The notes: generated from the sequence alone by a model not told the origin. 64,000 nt of DNA from Verrucomicrobiales bacterium (GCA_029212615.1 JARGPJ010000008.1:1-64000); one strand, 5' to 3'. Positions 52,300 to 61,223 are shown, counted from the first letter of the stretch. Translations and numbers: made by a program.

Positions 52300-54807
52300 A
52301 TGAGTAATCGTAAGTCGATAAATGTTCCTGCCATGCGTATTGCGATGGTTGGGTTTGGGGCGCGGGCTGAAGAGCATCTTGATGCCCTGAAGAAAAGCAG
52401 AGAGCCTTTTGAAATCCGTGTCGTTTGTGACTCGGACAAAGCTGCTCTTGAGCGGGCTGAGAAACGAATGGGTCAGGTCAGGGTCGGTGCCGATCTTGGG
52501 AGTTTGCTGGAGGAGTGCCCGTGCGATCTTGTTGTGATTTGTCTTCCCCCGGCGGTCGACTTGCGTCCGACGGTTAAAGCTGTTGCCGCCGCGGCCGGCG
52601 TGAAAGCGGTCCTGATTGAAAAACCTGTGGCGAATACGACCCGCGAGGCAACGGAGGTAATGAGTGGCCTACCTGTACCTGCATTTCTTTTCCATCAAAT
52701 GAGATATCTACCCTGGGCAGTGAATGCAAGGGAGTGGTACCGACAGCGAAAAGCGACAGGCGCGTCACTCGTCAGCATTGAGGGCTACTGCTATGGTAAG
52801 TTCCTCGATCAGGGGCTGCATCTTTTCGATCTGGCGTGCTGGATCACCGGTTCGATTCCCGCCCGGATACACAAGGCTGTTGCGGAGCACGACCCTGCCC
52901 GCATCAGTGCCCGTTCCCCGCTTCCTTTTGAATGGAGGAGGGATTATTCGCATGCCGGTCCCACTGTTTTCGAAGTTGAGTCAGGATGGGACGATGAAGC
53001 GAAATTCCTTCTCAAAACAGGGCCTTCAGCCGCTGAAGGCTGGTTGGGTAAAGGGCTTCGCCTTTCCTGCGGCGACGACGATTGGTTTGAGCTGGGGACG
53101 ACGGGGGCCTCGGCGGGGAGTCCGGACGGTCAATCCTCGGAATCGGGCACGATTGAGGACTACAAAAAGGCAACGACTTCCGTTTATGAGGCGTTTTCCC
53201 ATTGGTTGACAGGGGAGGGTCCCGAGCCGGATCTCCCTGATTTGGAGGAGCATAGTGAACACTTGCGTTGGTATGAGGCGGTAATCAACTGTGAAGGGAT
53301 TGAGAGACTGCCTTCTCCATCCTGGTTGAAAAGCGAACGTTCAAGAACCCCGATTCTTGTCGTGATTCCCTTGAGCGATCATCGTGGGGTTGCTGAGGAT
53401 TGCGTCCGCAGTTGGACTCAGGAACAGAAGGGATGCGAAGAAGAGGATTATCAACTCGTGGTTATCAGCAATCAGGAAACAAAGGGAATCGGAGAAAAGG
53501 TTCGCCCTCTTCTCCGTGAAAACGATCTCCTCATAGAGACGGAGCTTCCTATGGCGGAGCTGGGACAGGGTGATATGGAGGAGTATGTCATTGGGATTGG
53601 CGCCAGTGATTCTGAATGGATTTTCCTGACAGAGCCGCATTGCGAAGTTCCTTCGGACATTGTCATCGAATTGAAGCGGTTTTTTGAAACCAGCGAGGCG
53701 GCGGGGTTCTGCACGGGGGCAGAGGATGTGGTTGATACTTCCTGGGGGATGATGGAGGCGCTCTACTCCGCGGAAGGGGTTGAAGAATGGAAGAAGGAGG
53801 GGAATTGGGGGAAAATGATCATGCGTGGATTCGGCGTCCGTCGAACTGCTTATGAGAGGGTGGGAGGTTTCAGGTTGGAGTATGGTCGCTTCAGCGAATG
53901 GCTTCTGGGAGCAGATCTACACCGCGAGGGATATTATCTGGACTACGCTCCAAAGGTTCGCGTGCTCCATCACTACACGCTGGAGAAACCCTATCTCGAC
54001 GAAGCCATTGAAGAATTCGTTATCGGACAGGCAAAGTATGCCAGCTCTGCACCGGAGGGCGAACGCCTTCCCTATTTTCCGGATCCTCTCGCAGAGGTTC
54101 CGTTGCCGCCGATGTTGAACTCGCTTTTTGACAAGGCTGCTCAGATTGCGAAGAAAAAAAACATCAAATCGATCCGGAGAAGATTCCGGTGGATTTCGCC
54201 GGCGAAGAAGAAGCAATTAGCCAGAGATTGGAACAGTCTATTGGTTCACCTGCTGGTCGGGGGGCTTCCGAAGAAGGCTTTTCCGCACTTCAAGAATTAC
54301 TATCAGGCACAGATTGAGGCTTCGTTACTGAAGCATTTGCCTAAGTTTTCGAATCGGGATGCCGCCTCACTGCAACCCGGACAAGGTTGGGATGCAGGAA
54401 GTGACGAGTTTAAGAGCCTCGTAAAAGTTCACCCGTGTGAAAATTGGAAAGAGACGAGTTTCCACTGGGCGGAGCCGGTCTTTGCGATTCCGATCGATGT
54501 CACAGCGGTTTCCGGTCACAGCGTGATTTTTGAGCTCATGCTTCCGGAAGGGCTGGGAAGCGTAGATGAGAAGGTGATTTTCCTGATTTCGAGTTGGGAG
54601 GAAAATGAACCGGTATCACCAACGCTTGTTCGCGGGGACGGAACGGTGATGCTGCGATTTGAGGTTCTTCTGCCGAATCGCGAGGCTATGCCGACCTCCT
54701 CCGAAAATGGCTGGCTGTTGGTCGGTTCGCCGGCACTCGAAACGGGTTCAGAAGAGAAGCGGCAGCTGGGTCTTCCGGTCGCTGCGCTCTCTATCTCACG
54801 CGGTTAG
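52300..54807 (+). CDS. fusion of Gfo/Idh/MocA oxidoreductase and GT2-like glycosyltransferase
   Basis: The product has about 835 residues (ATG 52300; ATG 52333 also possible). Residues ~12-345 form an NAD-dependent Gfo/Idh/MocA-type domain: MRIAMVGFGARAEEHLDAL, IEKPVA (the conserved EKP, 107-109) and DQGLHLFDLACW. Residues ~350-585 resemble a GT-A glycosyltransferase: TPILVVIPLSDHRGVAEDCV, SDSEWIFLTEPHCEVPSD (DxD-like region) and GVRRTAYERVGGFRLEYG. A basic helical segment and a beta-rich tail (~710-835) complete it. It could oxidise or epimerise a sugar and transfer one in the same polypeptide. It diverges from the sulfotransferase gene, 64 bases away. Confidence 0.72.
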   Translation: MSNRKSINVPAMRIAMVGFGARAEEHLDALKKSREPFEIRVVCDSDKAALERAEKRMGQVRVGADLGSLLEECPCDLVVICLPPAVDLRPTVKAVAAAAGVKAVLIEKPVANTTREATEVMSGLPVPAFLFHQMRYLPWAVNAREWYRQRKATGASLVSIEGYCYGKFLDQGLHLFDLACWITGSIPARIHKAVAEHDPARISARSPLPFEWRRDYSHAGPTVFEVESGWDDEAKFLLKTGPSAAEGWLGKGLRLSCGDDDWFELGTTGASAGSPDGQSSESGTIEDYKKATTSVYEAFSHWLTGEGPEPDLPDLEEHSEHLRWYEAVINCEGIERLPSPSWLKSERSRTPILVVIPLSDHRGVAEDCVRSWTQEQKGCEEEDYQLVVISNQETKGIGEKVRPLLRENDLLIETELPMAELGQGDMEEYVIGIGASDSEWIFLTEPHCEVPSDIVIELKRFFETSEAAGFCTGAEDVVDTSWGMMEALYSAEGVEEWKKEGNWGKMIMRGFGVRRTAYERVGGFRLEYGRFSEWLLGADLHREGYYLDYAPKVRVLHHYTLEKPYLDEAIEEFVIGQAKYASSAPEGERLPYFPDPLAEVPLPPMLNSLFDKAAQIAKKKNIKSIRRRFRWISPAKKKQLARDWNSLLVHLLVGGLPKKAFPHFKNYYQAQIEASLLKHLPKFSNRDAASLQPGQGWDAGSDEFKSLVKVHPCENWKETSFHWAEPVFAIPIDVTAVSGHSVIFELMLPEGLGSVDEKVIFLISSWEENEPVSPTLVRGDGTVMLRFEVLLPNREAMPTSSENGWLLVGSPALETGSEEKRQLGLPVAALSISRG

Positions 54808-54887
54808 AGGTCACCCCTCTTCAGAAACCGCAACAGCGGCGTTCAACAACAAGCAGCAAACGCCTGGTAGAATAAAATTGATCAATC

Positions 54888-55826
54888 TTATTCCTCTTTC
54901 GGTAAATGCCGGGTCAGGAATTCAACCGTCCGCTTAATGATCTCATCTCGTGTCGGTTCAATATCCGTTTTCCCGTCGGCCTTTCTCCAGTTGTGTCCGG
55001 CATTCCTGACAATTAGCACATCGACCGGAGCCGAGATCTCGTCGGCTCGTTCTTTCATGTAATGCGCATGATGAACCGGAATCGTCGTATCTCCATCCCC
55101 CTGAATCATTAGAAGCGGTGGGCTGCCTGCCTTCAAATAGGTGATCGGACTCATCTCGCGATAGAGCGCCAATTTGTTTTCCGGGTCGTGACCCGGCTTC
55201 AAAATACGGGGCCCGAATCGATCCCGAAAACCTTCCCTGCCATTATGATTGAAGAGCTCCGTCTTCTCAAAATCACAGGGACCATACCAGGATACTCCGG
55301 CAATCATTTTGTAGTGTTCGTTCGCCAGTGACTCGTCGCCCGGCAATGAATCCGGTGAACTCAACAACAACATTTGCGCGATCTGGCCGCCCGCAGAATC
55401 CCCGAACGTGAAAACCCGATTCGGATCAATTCTGTATTTCCCGTGATTCTTTACGAGGAATCGAATCGCATCTTTGCAGTCGGTCACGCAGTCTTTGATC
55501 GTGATCTGCCCGCCTTGTTTGTAGAGCCTGTATTCGACAGAAGCTACGCAAAATCCATTCTTCGTCAGCCCTTCGACAACCTTTTGCATGTTGCCGCGCT
55601 TCGCCGCGTCCTTGTTACCCGCTGCCCAACCACCTCCGTGCGTGTAGACGACGAGTGGCAATGATGCCTTCGAGGTGCCAGCTGGATAGTACAAATCCAG
55701 CAAAAGGGACCGTTTGGCCGAGACCGCTTTGTATTCAACGCTGCTCTGGCTTTCCTGCTCTTGCGAATGGGCCGTTTCACCAGGTGTGAAGGCGGCGAAC
55801 ATCGCGATTAGTGCGATTCTATTCAT
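54888..55826 (-). CDS. secreted alpha/beta hydrolase (esterase/lipase, BD-FAE-like)
   Basis: The 312-residue protein has a signal peptide (1-21, ending TAHS), oxyanion-hole motif [10 protein letters not shown], nucleophile elbow [10 protein letters not shown], catalytic Asp in [14 protein letters not shown] and His in NAGHNWRKA. This is the carboxylesterase group related to feruloyl and acetyl-xylan esterases. The substrate may be an acylated polysaccharide (inference from secretion). Its ATG overlaps the stop of a tiny upstream frame (55823-55921) in an ATGA junction. Confidence 0.9.
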   Translation of the reverse strand: MNRIALIAMFAAFTPGETAHSQEQESQSSVEYKAVSAKRSLLLDLYYPAGTSKASLPLVVYTHGGGWAAGNKDAAKRGNMQKVVEGLTKNGFCVASVEYRLYKQGGQITIKDCVTDCKDAIRFLVKNHGKYRIDPNRVFTFGDSAGGQIAQMLLLSSPDSLPGDESLANEHYKMIAGVSWYGPCDFEKTELFNHNGREGFRDRFGPRILKPGHDPENKLALYREMSPITYLKAGSPPLLMIQGDGDTTIPVHHAHYMKERADEISAPVDVLIVRNAGHNWRKADGKTDIEPTRDEIIKRTVEFLTRHLPKEE

Positions 55827-55921
55827 TCAATTATGGTTACCATGACGACCCCTCCTCCGACTCCGCAACGTCCAGCCATGATGCCGGCAAAGATACCAAC
55901 AGCGGGGAGAGTGAGTTTCAT
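55823..55921 (-). pseudogene. 32-codon frame resembling the N-terminus of a TauE/SafE permease
   Basis: An ATG at 55921 opens a short frame whose product ends IFAGIMAGRCGVGGGVVMV followed by TIIE and stop. The pattern GxxAGxxxxxxGVGGGxxMVP-like is the first-helix hallmark of TauE/SafE sulfite/sulfonate exporters. The stop overlaps the hydrolase start by ATGA. It is either a remnant of a lost permease gene or a leader-type short frame. The rest of the permease is missing. Confidence 0.4.
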
Positions 55922-55928
55922 GGTTGCT

Positions 55929-55964
55929 TCAAGAGGGTTGGATTGTCTACCTAAGAGGGTTGAA
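55929..55964. repeat. two copies of the 22-bp-spaced repeat at the 3' end of holA
   Basis: AAGAGGGTTG occurs at 55931-55940 and 55953-55962, exactly 22 bases apart. On the minus strand the unit reads AACCCTCTTAGG then AACCCTCTTGAAG, closely resembling the znuA-znuC repeats except that G is replaced by C at the positions flanking AACCCT. The second copy supplies the last codons of holA (IQPS and stop). Confidence 0.65.
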
Positions 55965-57051
55965 TAAGGATCTTGGTGACGAGTTGATTCAACACCAGAT
56001 GAGGTTCCAGTTGCGTCGTGACAAGGCGCTCATTCGCCTCGAGACAGGCTTCGAGCGCATTCCTGAGTTCGTCAGAATTAAAGCGGTTTGAAACCTGAGC
56101 AGCAAGGAACAGGGCGTAGGCGGAGACTCCGCCATCCTTTTTCCGGGGGAGGTGTGCCGTCTCAGAGGCAGGAAGGGCATCAATGGATTTGGCAAAGGCC
56201 GGATAACTGCGGCCGACGCGGATTCCATGTTTCTCGACGAGGTCCCGGGCGTGGAGGAGATGTCGAATTTTCGGGACGATGGCGGCAAGGAGGATGCCGA
56301 CAGCATTCTCCCCGTTCCGCAGCTGCTGCTCAATCAGGTCGAGCGCTTTGGGGAGATCTTTCCGGGCGATAGCGTCACCGATTTCAAAAATAATACCGAC
56401 GTGACTGGCGGAGACCACGGCGCTTACGTCGGCCTCTGTCGCGGCACGCTCGCCGACGTAGATCGCGAGCTTCTCAAGTTCCGATCGCACGATGCGGGTT
56501 TCAACGCCGGCAAGGAGAACGAAGCGGTCCAGAGCCCCGCTGTCGAAGGTGAGCCCGATGGCTTGTGCCTCCTTTTCAACAAAGGGCATCATTTCCTGTT
56601 CCCAGTTGTCTTTTTTAATATCGACTTTATCAAAAAATTTGACCTCCGCGATCTTGTTGAGTTTCTTGAAAAAGGCGCGCCGCTTGTCCAGTTCACTGGC
56701 GCTGATGATCAGCTTTACATCGGCCGGGAGACCGCTTTCAAGGAGGTTTCCCAATGCTTCGATAGAGGCAAGGGTGGATTCCGCTTTTCCGGTCTGGCTG
56801 TCACTGAAAAAGTTTGCGCTTTGCAGCCAGACCACTTTATCGCCTCCAAAGAACGGCAGGGTTTGAATCGCCTCGATCGTGTTCGCGATGATTCTCGTGG
56901 CATGTTCAGCGTTGTCGGCCCCTCCCGGGATGATTTCGAGGCCGAACTCATCATCTTTCGGCGCGATTTTCTGAGAGAGCCGCAGGGCTGCCTCTTTGAC
57001 CTGTGCCTCATCGTTGCCGAAGAATGCGTAAACTTGCGAACTGCCTGCCAT
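55951..57051 (-). CDS. holA: DNA polymerase III delta subunit
   Basis: The 366-residue clamp-loader subunit matches the HolA family: N-terminal VYAFFGNDEAQVKEAAL, FFGGDKVVWLQSANFF, KLIISASELDKRRAFFKKL and the C-terminal collar region with SDELRNALEACLEANERL. It opens the beta clamp with the tau and delta-prime subunits, which are not in this window. Length fits (E. coli 343). It is a lone gene; the repeat pair overlaps its 3' end. Its start has a normal ATG at 57051. Confidence 0.9.
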   Translation of the reverse strand: MAGSSQVYAFFGNDEAQVKEAALRLSQKIAPKDDEFGLEIIPGGADNAEHATRIIANTIEAIQTLPFFGGDKVVWLQSANFFSDSQTGKAESTLASIEALGNLLESGLPADVKLIISASELDKRRAFFKKLNKIAEVKFFDKVDIKKDNWEQEMMPFVEKEAQAIGLTFDSGALDRFVLLAGVETRIVRSELEKLAIYVGERAATEADVSAVVSASHVGIIFEIGDAIARKDLPKALDLIEQQLRNGENAVGILLAAIVPKIRHLLHARDLVEKHGIRVGRSYPAFAKSIDALPASETAHLPRKKDGGVSAYALFLAAQVSNRFNSDELRNALEACLEANERLVTTQLEPHLVLNQLVTKILIQPS

Positions 57052-57376
57052 GGGAAAGGAGAAATAGTGCGGGCAGGGCGGCTCTGCAATTCAGAATCAG
57101 GCTTTCTGCATGGAGAGGGGAGGAAATTTCAGTCGGGGCAGCATTTCACTTGAATCCTCTCCCGTATCTGGTACTGGAATCATCCGCATTGTTCACGGAG
57201 TTGCGGTCGAGCCTTAGCCATAGTCATCACCAATTCCCCGTCATTGCGGGACATTTGTAGCGTGAAGGCCCGATGACTGACGCCGCCCGTGAATTCGAAT
57301 CAATTCGAATAGCTGAGGCAGAGGAGGTTGTGGGGTTGGATCGGGCACGAAAATCCCAAACCGATTTCCCAAAGAC
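57052..57376. other. 325-bp divergent gap between holA and aspC
   Basis: No gene is evident. At 57292-57310 there are two direct copies of AATTCGAAT exactly 10 bases apart, each also self-complementary over ATTCGAAT. They could be a regulator site for aspC or chance AT-rich sequence. The gap must hold promoters for both flanking genes. Confidence 0.45.
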
Positions 57377-58543
57377 ATGAGCCTCATTGCAGAAAAATTC
57401 GCCCACATTGCTGAATCCCAAACGCTGGCGATCACCGCCGCTGCCAAAAAACTTCGTGACGAGGGACAGGACGTTGCCAGCTTCGGAGCCGGAGAGCCCG
57501 ATCTAGACACCCCGCAGCACATCAAAGATGCGTGTATCGAGGCCCTTCAAAATGGAAAGACTAAGTACACGGCGGCGACTGGTATTCCGGAATTGAAGGA
57601 AGCTATTGCGGCCAAGCTTCTTGTTGATAACGGTCTCGAATACGAAACCAGCCAGATTTCAGTGAACTGCGGAGCAAAGCACTCCTGCTACAATGCAATT
57701 CTCGCCTGCTGTGACCCCGAGGACGAAGTGATCATTCCTGCTCCTTATTGGACAAGCTACCCTGAGATGGTGCGCCTTGCGGGTGCTGAGCCATATGTGG
57801 TTGAGACCAAGCGCGAAAATGGTTGGAAAATCACGGCGGATGAATTTGAAGATGCCATCAGTGGTCGCACACGGATGCTTATCATTAACAGCCCCGGTAA
57901 TCCAACCGGTTCGGTTTATACGAAAGAGGAGCTTGAAGCGCTCGCTGAGGTGGCCGCATCTGAAGATATCATCATTCTCTCCGACGAGATTTACGAGAAA
58001 CTCATCTACAATGATAAGAAGCACGTGAGCACCGCTTCGGTCAGCGATGAAGCCAAAGCCCTCACCGTCACGATCAATGGTTTCAGTAAGGTCTATGCGA
58101 TGACGGGATGGCGTCTCGGTTACACGGCGGCTCCTCCTGAAATTGCCAAAGCGATTTCGACAATCCAGAGCCACACAACATCGAATCCGACGACTTTCGC
58201 GCAGTATGGTGCGCTCGCTGCTCTGCAGGGACCGCAGAATATGATCCATGACATGGTCGAGGAATATGACATGCGTCGTCAGTACATGCTGAGCCGTCTT
58301 TCAGGGATCAATAATATCGAAGTGGTCGAGCCGGACGGCGCTTTCTACTTCCTGGTCGACACCACGAAGATGGGTCTCAGTTCGATGAACCTGACTGAGA
58401 AGCTTCTTTCCCGCTACCTTGTGGCGGCAGTGCCCGGTCTTGCTTTCGGTTACGACAATTCCATCCGACTCAGTTACGCAACCAGTCTTGATATCATCAA
58501 GAAAGGTCTCGATCGTTTCGAGGAGTTCTGTCTCGGACACTGA
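57377..58543 (+). CDS. aspC: class I aspartate/aromatic aminotransferase
   Basis: The 388-residue PLP enzyme has NSPGNPTGSVYT, ILSDEIYEKLIY (PLP-binding Asp and Tyr) and the Schiff-base lysine in NGFSKVYAMTGWRLGY. The C-terminal half carries the substrate-binding Arg in NSIRLSYATS. It matches the AspAT subgroup Ib, which links aspartate and oxaloacetate; some members use tyrosine, prephenate or other acceptors. It is followed by the GNAT gene after 19 bases. Confidence 0.92.
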   Translation: MSLIAEKFAHIAESQTLAITAAAKKLRDEGQDVASFGAGEPDLDTPQHIKDACIEALQNGKTKYTAATGIPELKEAIAAKLLVDNGLEYETSQISVNCGAKHSCYNAILACCDPEDEVIIPAPYWTSYPEMVRLAGAEPYVVETKRENGWKITADEFEDAISGRTRMLIINSPGNPTGSVYTKEELEALAEVAASEDIIILSDEIYEKLIYNDKKHVSTASVSDEAKALTVTINGFSKVYAMTGWRLGYTAAPPEIAKAISTIQSHTTSNPTTFAQYGALAALQGPQNMIHDMVEEYDMRRQYMLSRLSGINNIEVVEPDGAFYFLVDTTKMGLSSMNLTEKLLSRYLVAAVPGLAFGYDNSIRLSYATSLDIIKKGLDRFEEFCLGH

Positions 58544-58562
58544 TCCCTGTCCTTTCCTGACG

Positions 58563-59021
58563 ATGAATCCTCCAGTCGATCTTGTTTGGATCGATTCGGA
58601 GGATTTTCGTTTTCCAGAGTGGATTGAATTACGTCAGGTCATTCTGCGTGATCCCATTGGGCTGACCTATTCTGAGGAGGATTTAGAGTCGGAGCGGGAT
58701 GAGCGGCACCTCATCGCTGGGGACACTATGGGAATTCTCGGTGGCCTTGCCGTGAAAGTTGTCGATCAGGGGCATTGGAAGGTTAGACAAGTCGCTGTTG
58801 CTGAAATCATGCAGGGACGGGGGCTCGGTCAGCTTCTGATGAGGCACATGATGGCTGCGGCTCAGAGTGAAAGAGTGCCGCGGATCCTGCTTCATTCGCG
58901 GGAGAGCGTGGTTCCGTTCTATGAAAAACTCGGCTTTTCCACTGTTGGCGAGGGCTTCCTGGAGGTGGGCATCCCTCATCGACTCATGGAAATCACTTTT
59001 CCTTTTTCTTCACCGGCCTAA
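58563..59021 (+). CDS. GNAT-family N-acetyltransferase
   Basis: The 152-residue protein has the GNAT fold: VRQVAVAEIMQGRGLGQLLM forms motif A, with the acetyl-CoA pyrophosphate loop QGRGLG, and VVPFYEKLGFSTVGEGF is motif B. The start chosen is the ATG at 58563; earlier in-frame codons lie inside aspC and are rejected. Acceptor unknown. It probably shares a transcript with aspC. Confidence 0.86.
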   Translation: MNPPVDLVWIDSEDFRFPEWIELRQVILRDPIGLTYSEEDLESERDERHLIAGDTMGILGGLAVKVVDQGHWKVRQVAVAEIMQGRGLGQLLMRHMMAAAQSERVPRILLHSRESVVPFYEKLGFSTVGEGFLEVGIPHRLMEITFPFSSPA

Positions 59022-59101
59022 GTTCGGACGGTTTCGCTGAAGAAATCACTTTTCCGCCACCTTGGAACTCCTTTACTGCTCTCCATTTAACCCACATCGA
59101 A

Positions 59102-59854
59102 ATGTCCCCGGAACTCGAACTCGCTATCGCTGCTGCGCGGGAAGTCGGTCAACTTCTTCGAGAAAATTTTGAGTCTGATCTCGATGTTGATGAGATGCAT
59201 GCTCACGACATCAAGCTTGCGCTGGATGTGAAGAGCCAGGAGTTGATCGAGGCGAAAATTCTTGAGACCTTTCCCGGCCATGCCATCTACGGTGAAGAGG
59301 GAATTGCAGGTGATCAGTCCAGTGATACTCAGTGGATCGTTGATCCGATCGACGGAACGGTGAATTTCTTTTTCGGGATTCCTCATTTCTGCATTTCGAT
59401 TGCGATGCGTCAGGAGGGGGAGCTGAAAATCGGGGCGATCTACGATCCAATGGCGGATGAAATGTTTGCGGTCGATTTTGAAGGGCCGGCAACGAAGAAC
59501 GGAAAGCCGATTAAGCCGAGTAATCGCGCGCAGTTATCTGAATCTATTGTTACGATTGGTTTTTCAAAGAGCAGTGAATCCATCGATGCCGGTATGGAGC
59601 GCTATAGAAAATTTGCTCACCGTGTTCGAAAAACCCGCATGATGGGCAGCGCGGCTCTCGCGCTTGCTTACATCGCCTGTGGGCGGCTTGATGCCTACGT
59701 AGAGGAAATGATCAGTATCTGGGACATCGCGGCGGGACAGCTCATGCTCGAGCGGGGCGGAGGAAAGGTTGAGCTTGTTCAGTCTGACATTGATCCTGAC
59801 AAGTTGCGGATCGTTTCCTATAACGGGAAGTTAAGTTTTGAAGGAATTCTTTAA
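59102..59854 (+). CDS. inositol-monophosphatase-family phosphatase
   Basis: The 250-residue protein shows IMPase metal motifs: GEEGIAG, WIVDPIDGTVNFFFGIP, and the C-terminal WDIAAGQLMLERGGG. The family dephosphorylates inositol phosphates, PAP or related molecules; because PAPS is made nearby, a CysQ-like PAP phosphatase role is possible but not shown. It ends 2 bases before ispF, so the two are co-translated. Confidence 0.9.
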   Translation: MSPELELAIAAAREVGQLLRENFESDLDVDEMHAHDIKLALDVKSQELIEAKILETFPGHAIYGEEGIAGDQSSDTQWIVDPIDGTVNFFFGIPHFCISIAMRQEGELKIGAIYDPMADEMFAVDFEGPATKNGKPIKPSNRAQLSESIVTIGFSKSSESIDAGMERYRKFAHRVRKTRMMGSAALALAYIACGRLDAYVEEMISIWDIAAGQLMLERGGGKVELVQSDIDPDKLRIVSYNGKLSFEGIL

Positions 59855-59856
59855 TC

Positions 59857-60345
59857 ATGAGATATCGCAGTGGCATTGGATACGACGTTCATCAATTTGC
59901 CGAGGGTCGGCCCCTCGTGCTTGGCGGGGTGACGATTCCCCATACCCGGGGGCTTGCAGGTCACTCTGATGCGGATGTGTTGTCGCATGCGATTGCAGAT
60001 GCGGTTCTCGGTGCCATCGGTGAGCCGGACATTGGCTATTGGTTTCCGCCAACGGATGATTCCATCGAAGGGATCTGCAGCCTGAAAATTCTCGAAAAAG
60101 CCGCTGAGTTGGTCGCGGCCAAAGGTGGCTACATTGAAAACATCGACGCGACTCTTGTTGCAGAGGAGCCAAAAGTAATGCCTCATGCCGCGGCCATGAA
60201 AGAAGCTGTCGGCAAGGCTCTTGGTCTTGATTCGGCTGATATCGGGATCAAGGCGACGACGAACGAGACAATGGGGTTTGTCGGCCGTGGCGAGGGAATT
60301 GCTGCGCTGGCTTCTGCTTCGATTGCTCTACCGGAGCGTGAATGA
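59857..60345 (+). CDS. ispF: 2-C-methyl-D-erythritol 2,4-cyclodiphosphate synthase
   Basis: The 162-residue enzyme of the MEP isoprenoid pathway has GIGYDVHQF (metal Asp and His), LGGVTIPHTRGLAGHSDADV (metal His), and TTNETMGFVGRGEGI. Length and motifs match the trimeric IspF. It lies 2 bases after the IMPase gene and 62 bases before dacA. Confidence 0.97.
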   Translation: MRYRSGIGYDVHQFAEGRPLVLGGVTIPHTRGLAGHSDADVLSHAIADAVLGAIGEPDIGYWFPPTDDSIEGICSLKILEKAAELVAAKGGYIENIDATLVAEEPKVMPHAAAMKEAVGKALGLDSADIGIKATTNETMGFVGRGEGIAALASASIALPERE

Positions 60346-60407
60346 AAATATTCGGCCTGCGGGGTGCAATTGTCTCATTCTCATTGTAGGCTGAGGAACG
60401 GAATCGA

Positions 60408-61223
60408 ATGGAAGCGGTCGGACTCTTTATCAGTCAACAATGGAAGAATGTGCTCGAGGTGATCATCCTCTGGGTGATCATTTACAACACGTACCGATAC
60501 TTCCGGGCGACTCGCGGGGCACGAATCTTTACGGCTCTCGTCGGCATGTATATCGGGATGACGCTGCTTTCCGAGTGGCTCGACCTCACTGTGATCGGAT
60601 GGCTTCTGAAATATGTATCGGTTTTTCTCGCGATAGCGTTAGTCATCATTTTCCAGCCGGAACTTCGGCGTGCGCTTGCTGAGCTGGGAAGTCATCGCTT
60701 CTTTTCCTCAATCAACGAAGGGGCCCGTGCCCGTTTCGCTGATGATCTGATTGAAATGGCGGAAACGCTTTCCGGCCATCGCACCGGAGCTCTTATCGCG
60801 ATTGAGCGGGGCATCGACCTGAAGCAGTATCTTGAAACCGGGACGGAGATGGATTGCGTGCTTTCGCCCGAGCTGGTTTACACCATCTTTTACAGTGGGA
60901 CAACGCTGCACGACGGCGGCATGATTATCCGCATGGCCGACGAGCGCATTTCGGGGTCAGGTTGTGTTTTTCCTCTCAACCAGCGTGAATTAAGCGATCA
61001 GAGTATTGGTCTTCGCCACCGCGCGGCGATGGGGATCACGGAGGAGTCAGATGCGATTGCCCTTGTCGTCTCTGAGGAGACCGGGGCTATTTCTATTGCC
61101 GTAAGCGGAAAGCTGGAACGGGATTTGGAGAAAGAAGCGTTTCGAGAGCGGCTCAATGAGCTTCTGTTGAATCAGGAACAGGACGAGGAAGAAATTGCCG
61201 CGGAGGAGGACGATGAATCTTAA
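60408..61223 (+). CDS. dacA: diadenylate cyclase (CdaA/DacA)
   Basis: The 271-residue enzyme makes cyclic di-AMP from two ATP. It has three N-terminal membrane helices (about 16-85) and the DAC domain with LHDGGMIIRM (DGA-type motif) and LGLRHRAA-like GLRHRAAMG. Length matches CdaA, with an acidic tail QDEEEIAAEEDDES. Its stop overlaps the start of the short cdaR gene by 11 bases, and glmM follows, the conserved cdaA-cdaR-glmM order. Confidence 0.96.
   Translation: MEAVGLFISQQWKNVLEVIILWVIIYNTYRYFRATRGARIFTALVGMYIGMTLLSEWLDLTVIGWLLKYVSVFLAIALVIIFQPELRRALAELGSHRFFSSINEGARARFADDLIEMAETLSGHRTGALIAIERGIDLKQYLETGTEMDCVLSPELVYTIFYSGTTLHDGGMIIRMADERISGSGCVFPLNQRELSDQSIGLRHRAAMGITEESDAIALVVSEETGAISIAVSGKLERDLEKEAFRERLNELLLNQEQDEEEIAAEEDDES

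Noticed and set aside
52236-52439. An N-terminal extension of 68 residues on the sulfotransferase
   Set aside because: It would run through the start region of the divergent fusion gene and has no conserved sequence; the ATG at 52235 fits the family.
56152-57153. 333-codon forward frame opposite holA
   Set aside because: Antisense shadow; HolA on the minus strand has the family pattern and a normal start and stop.
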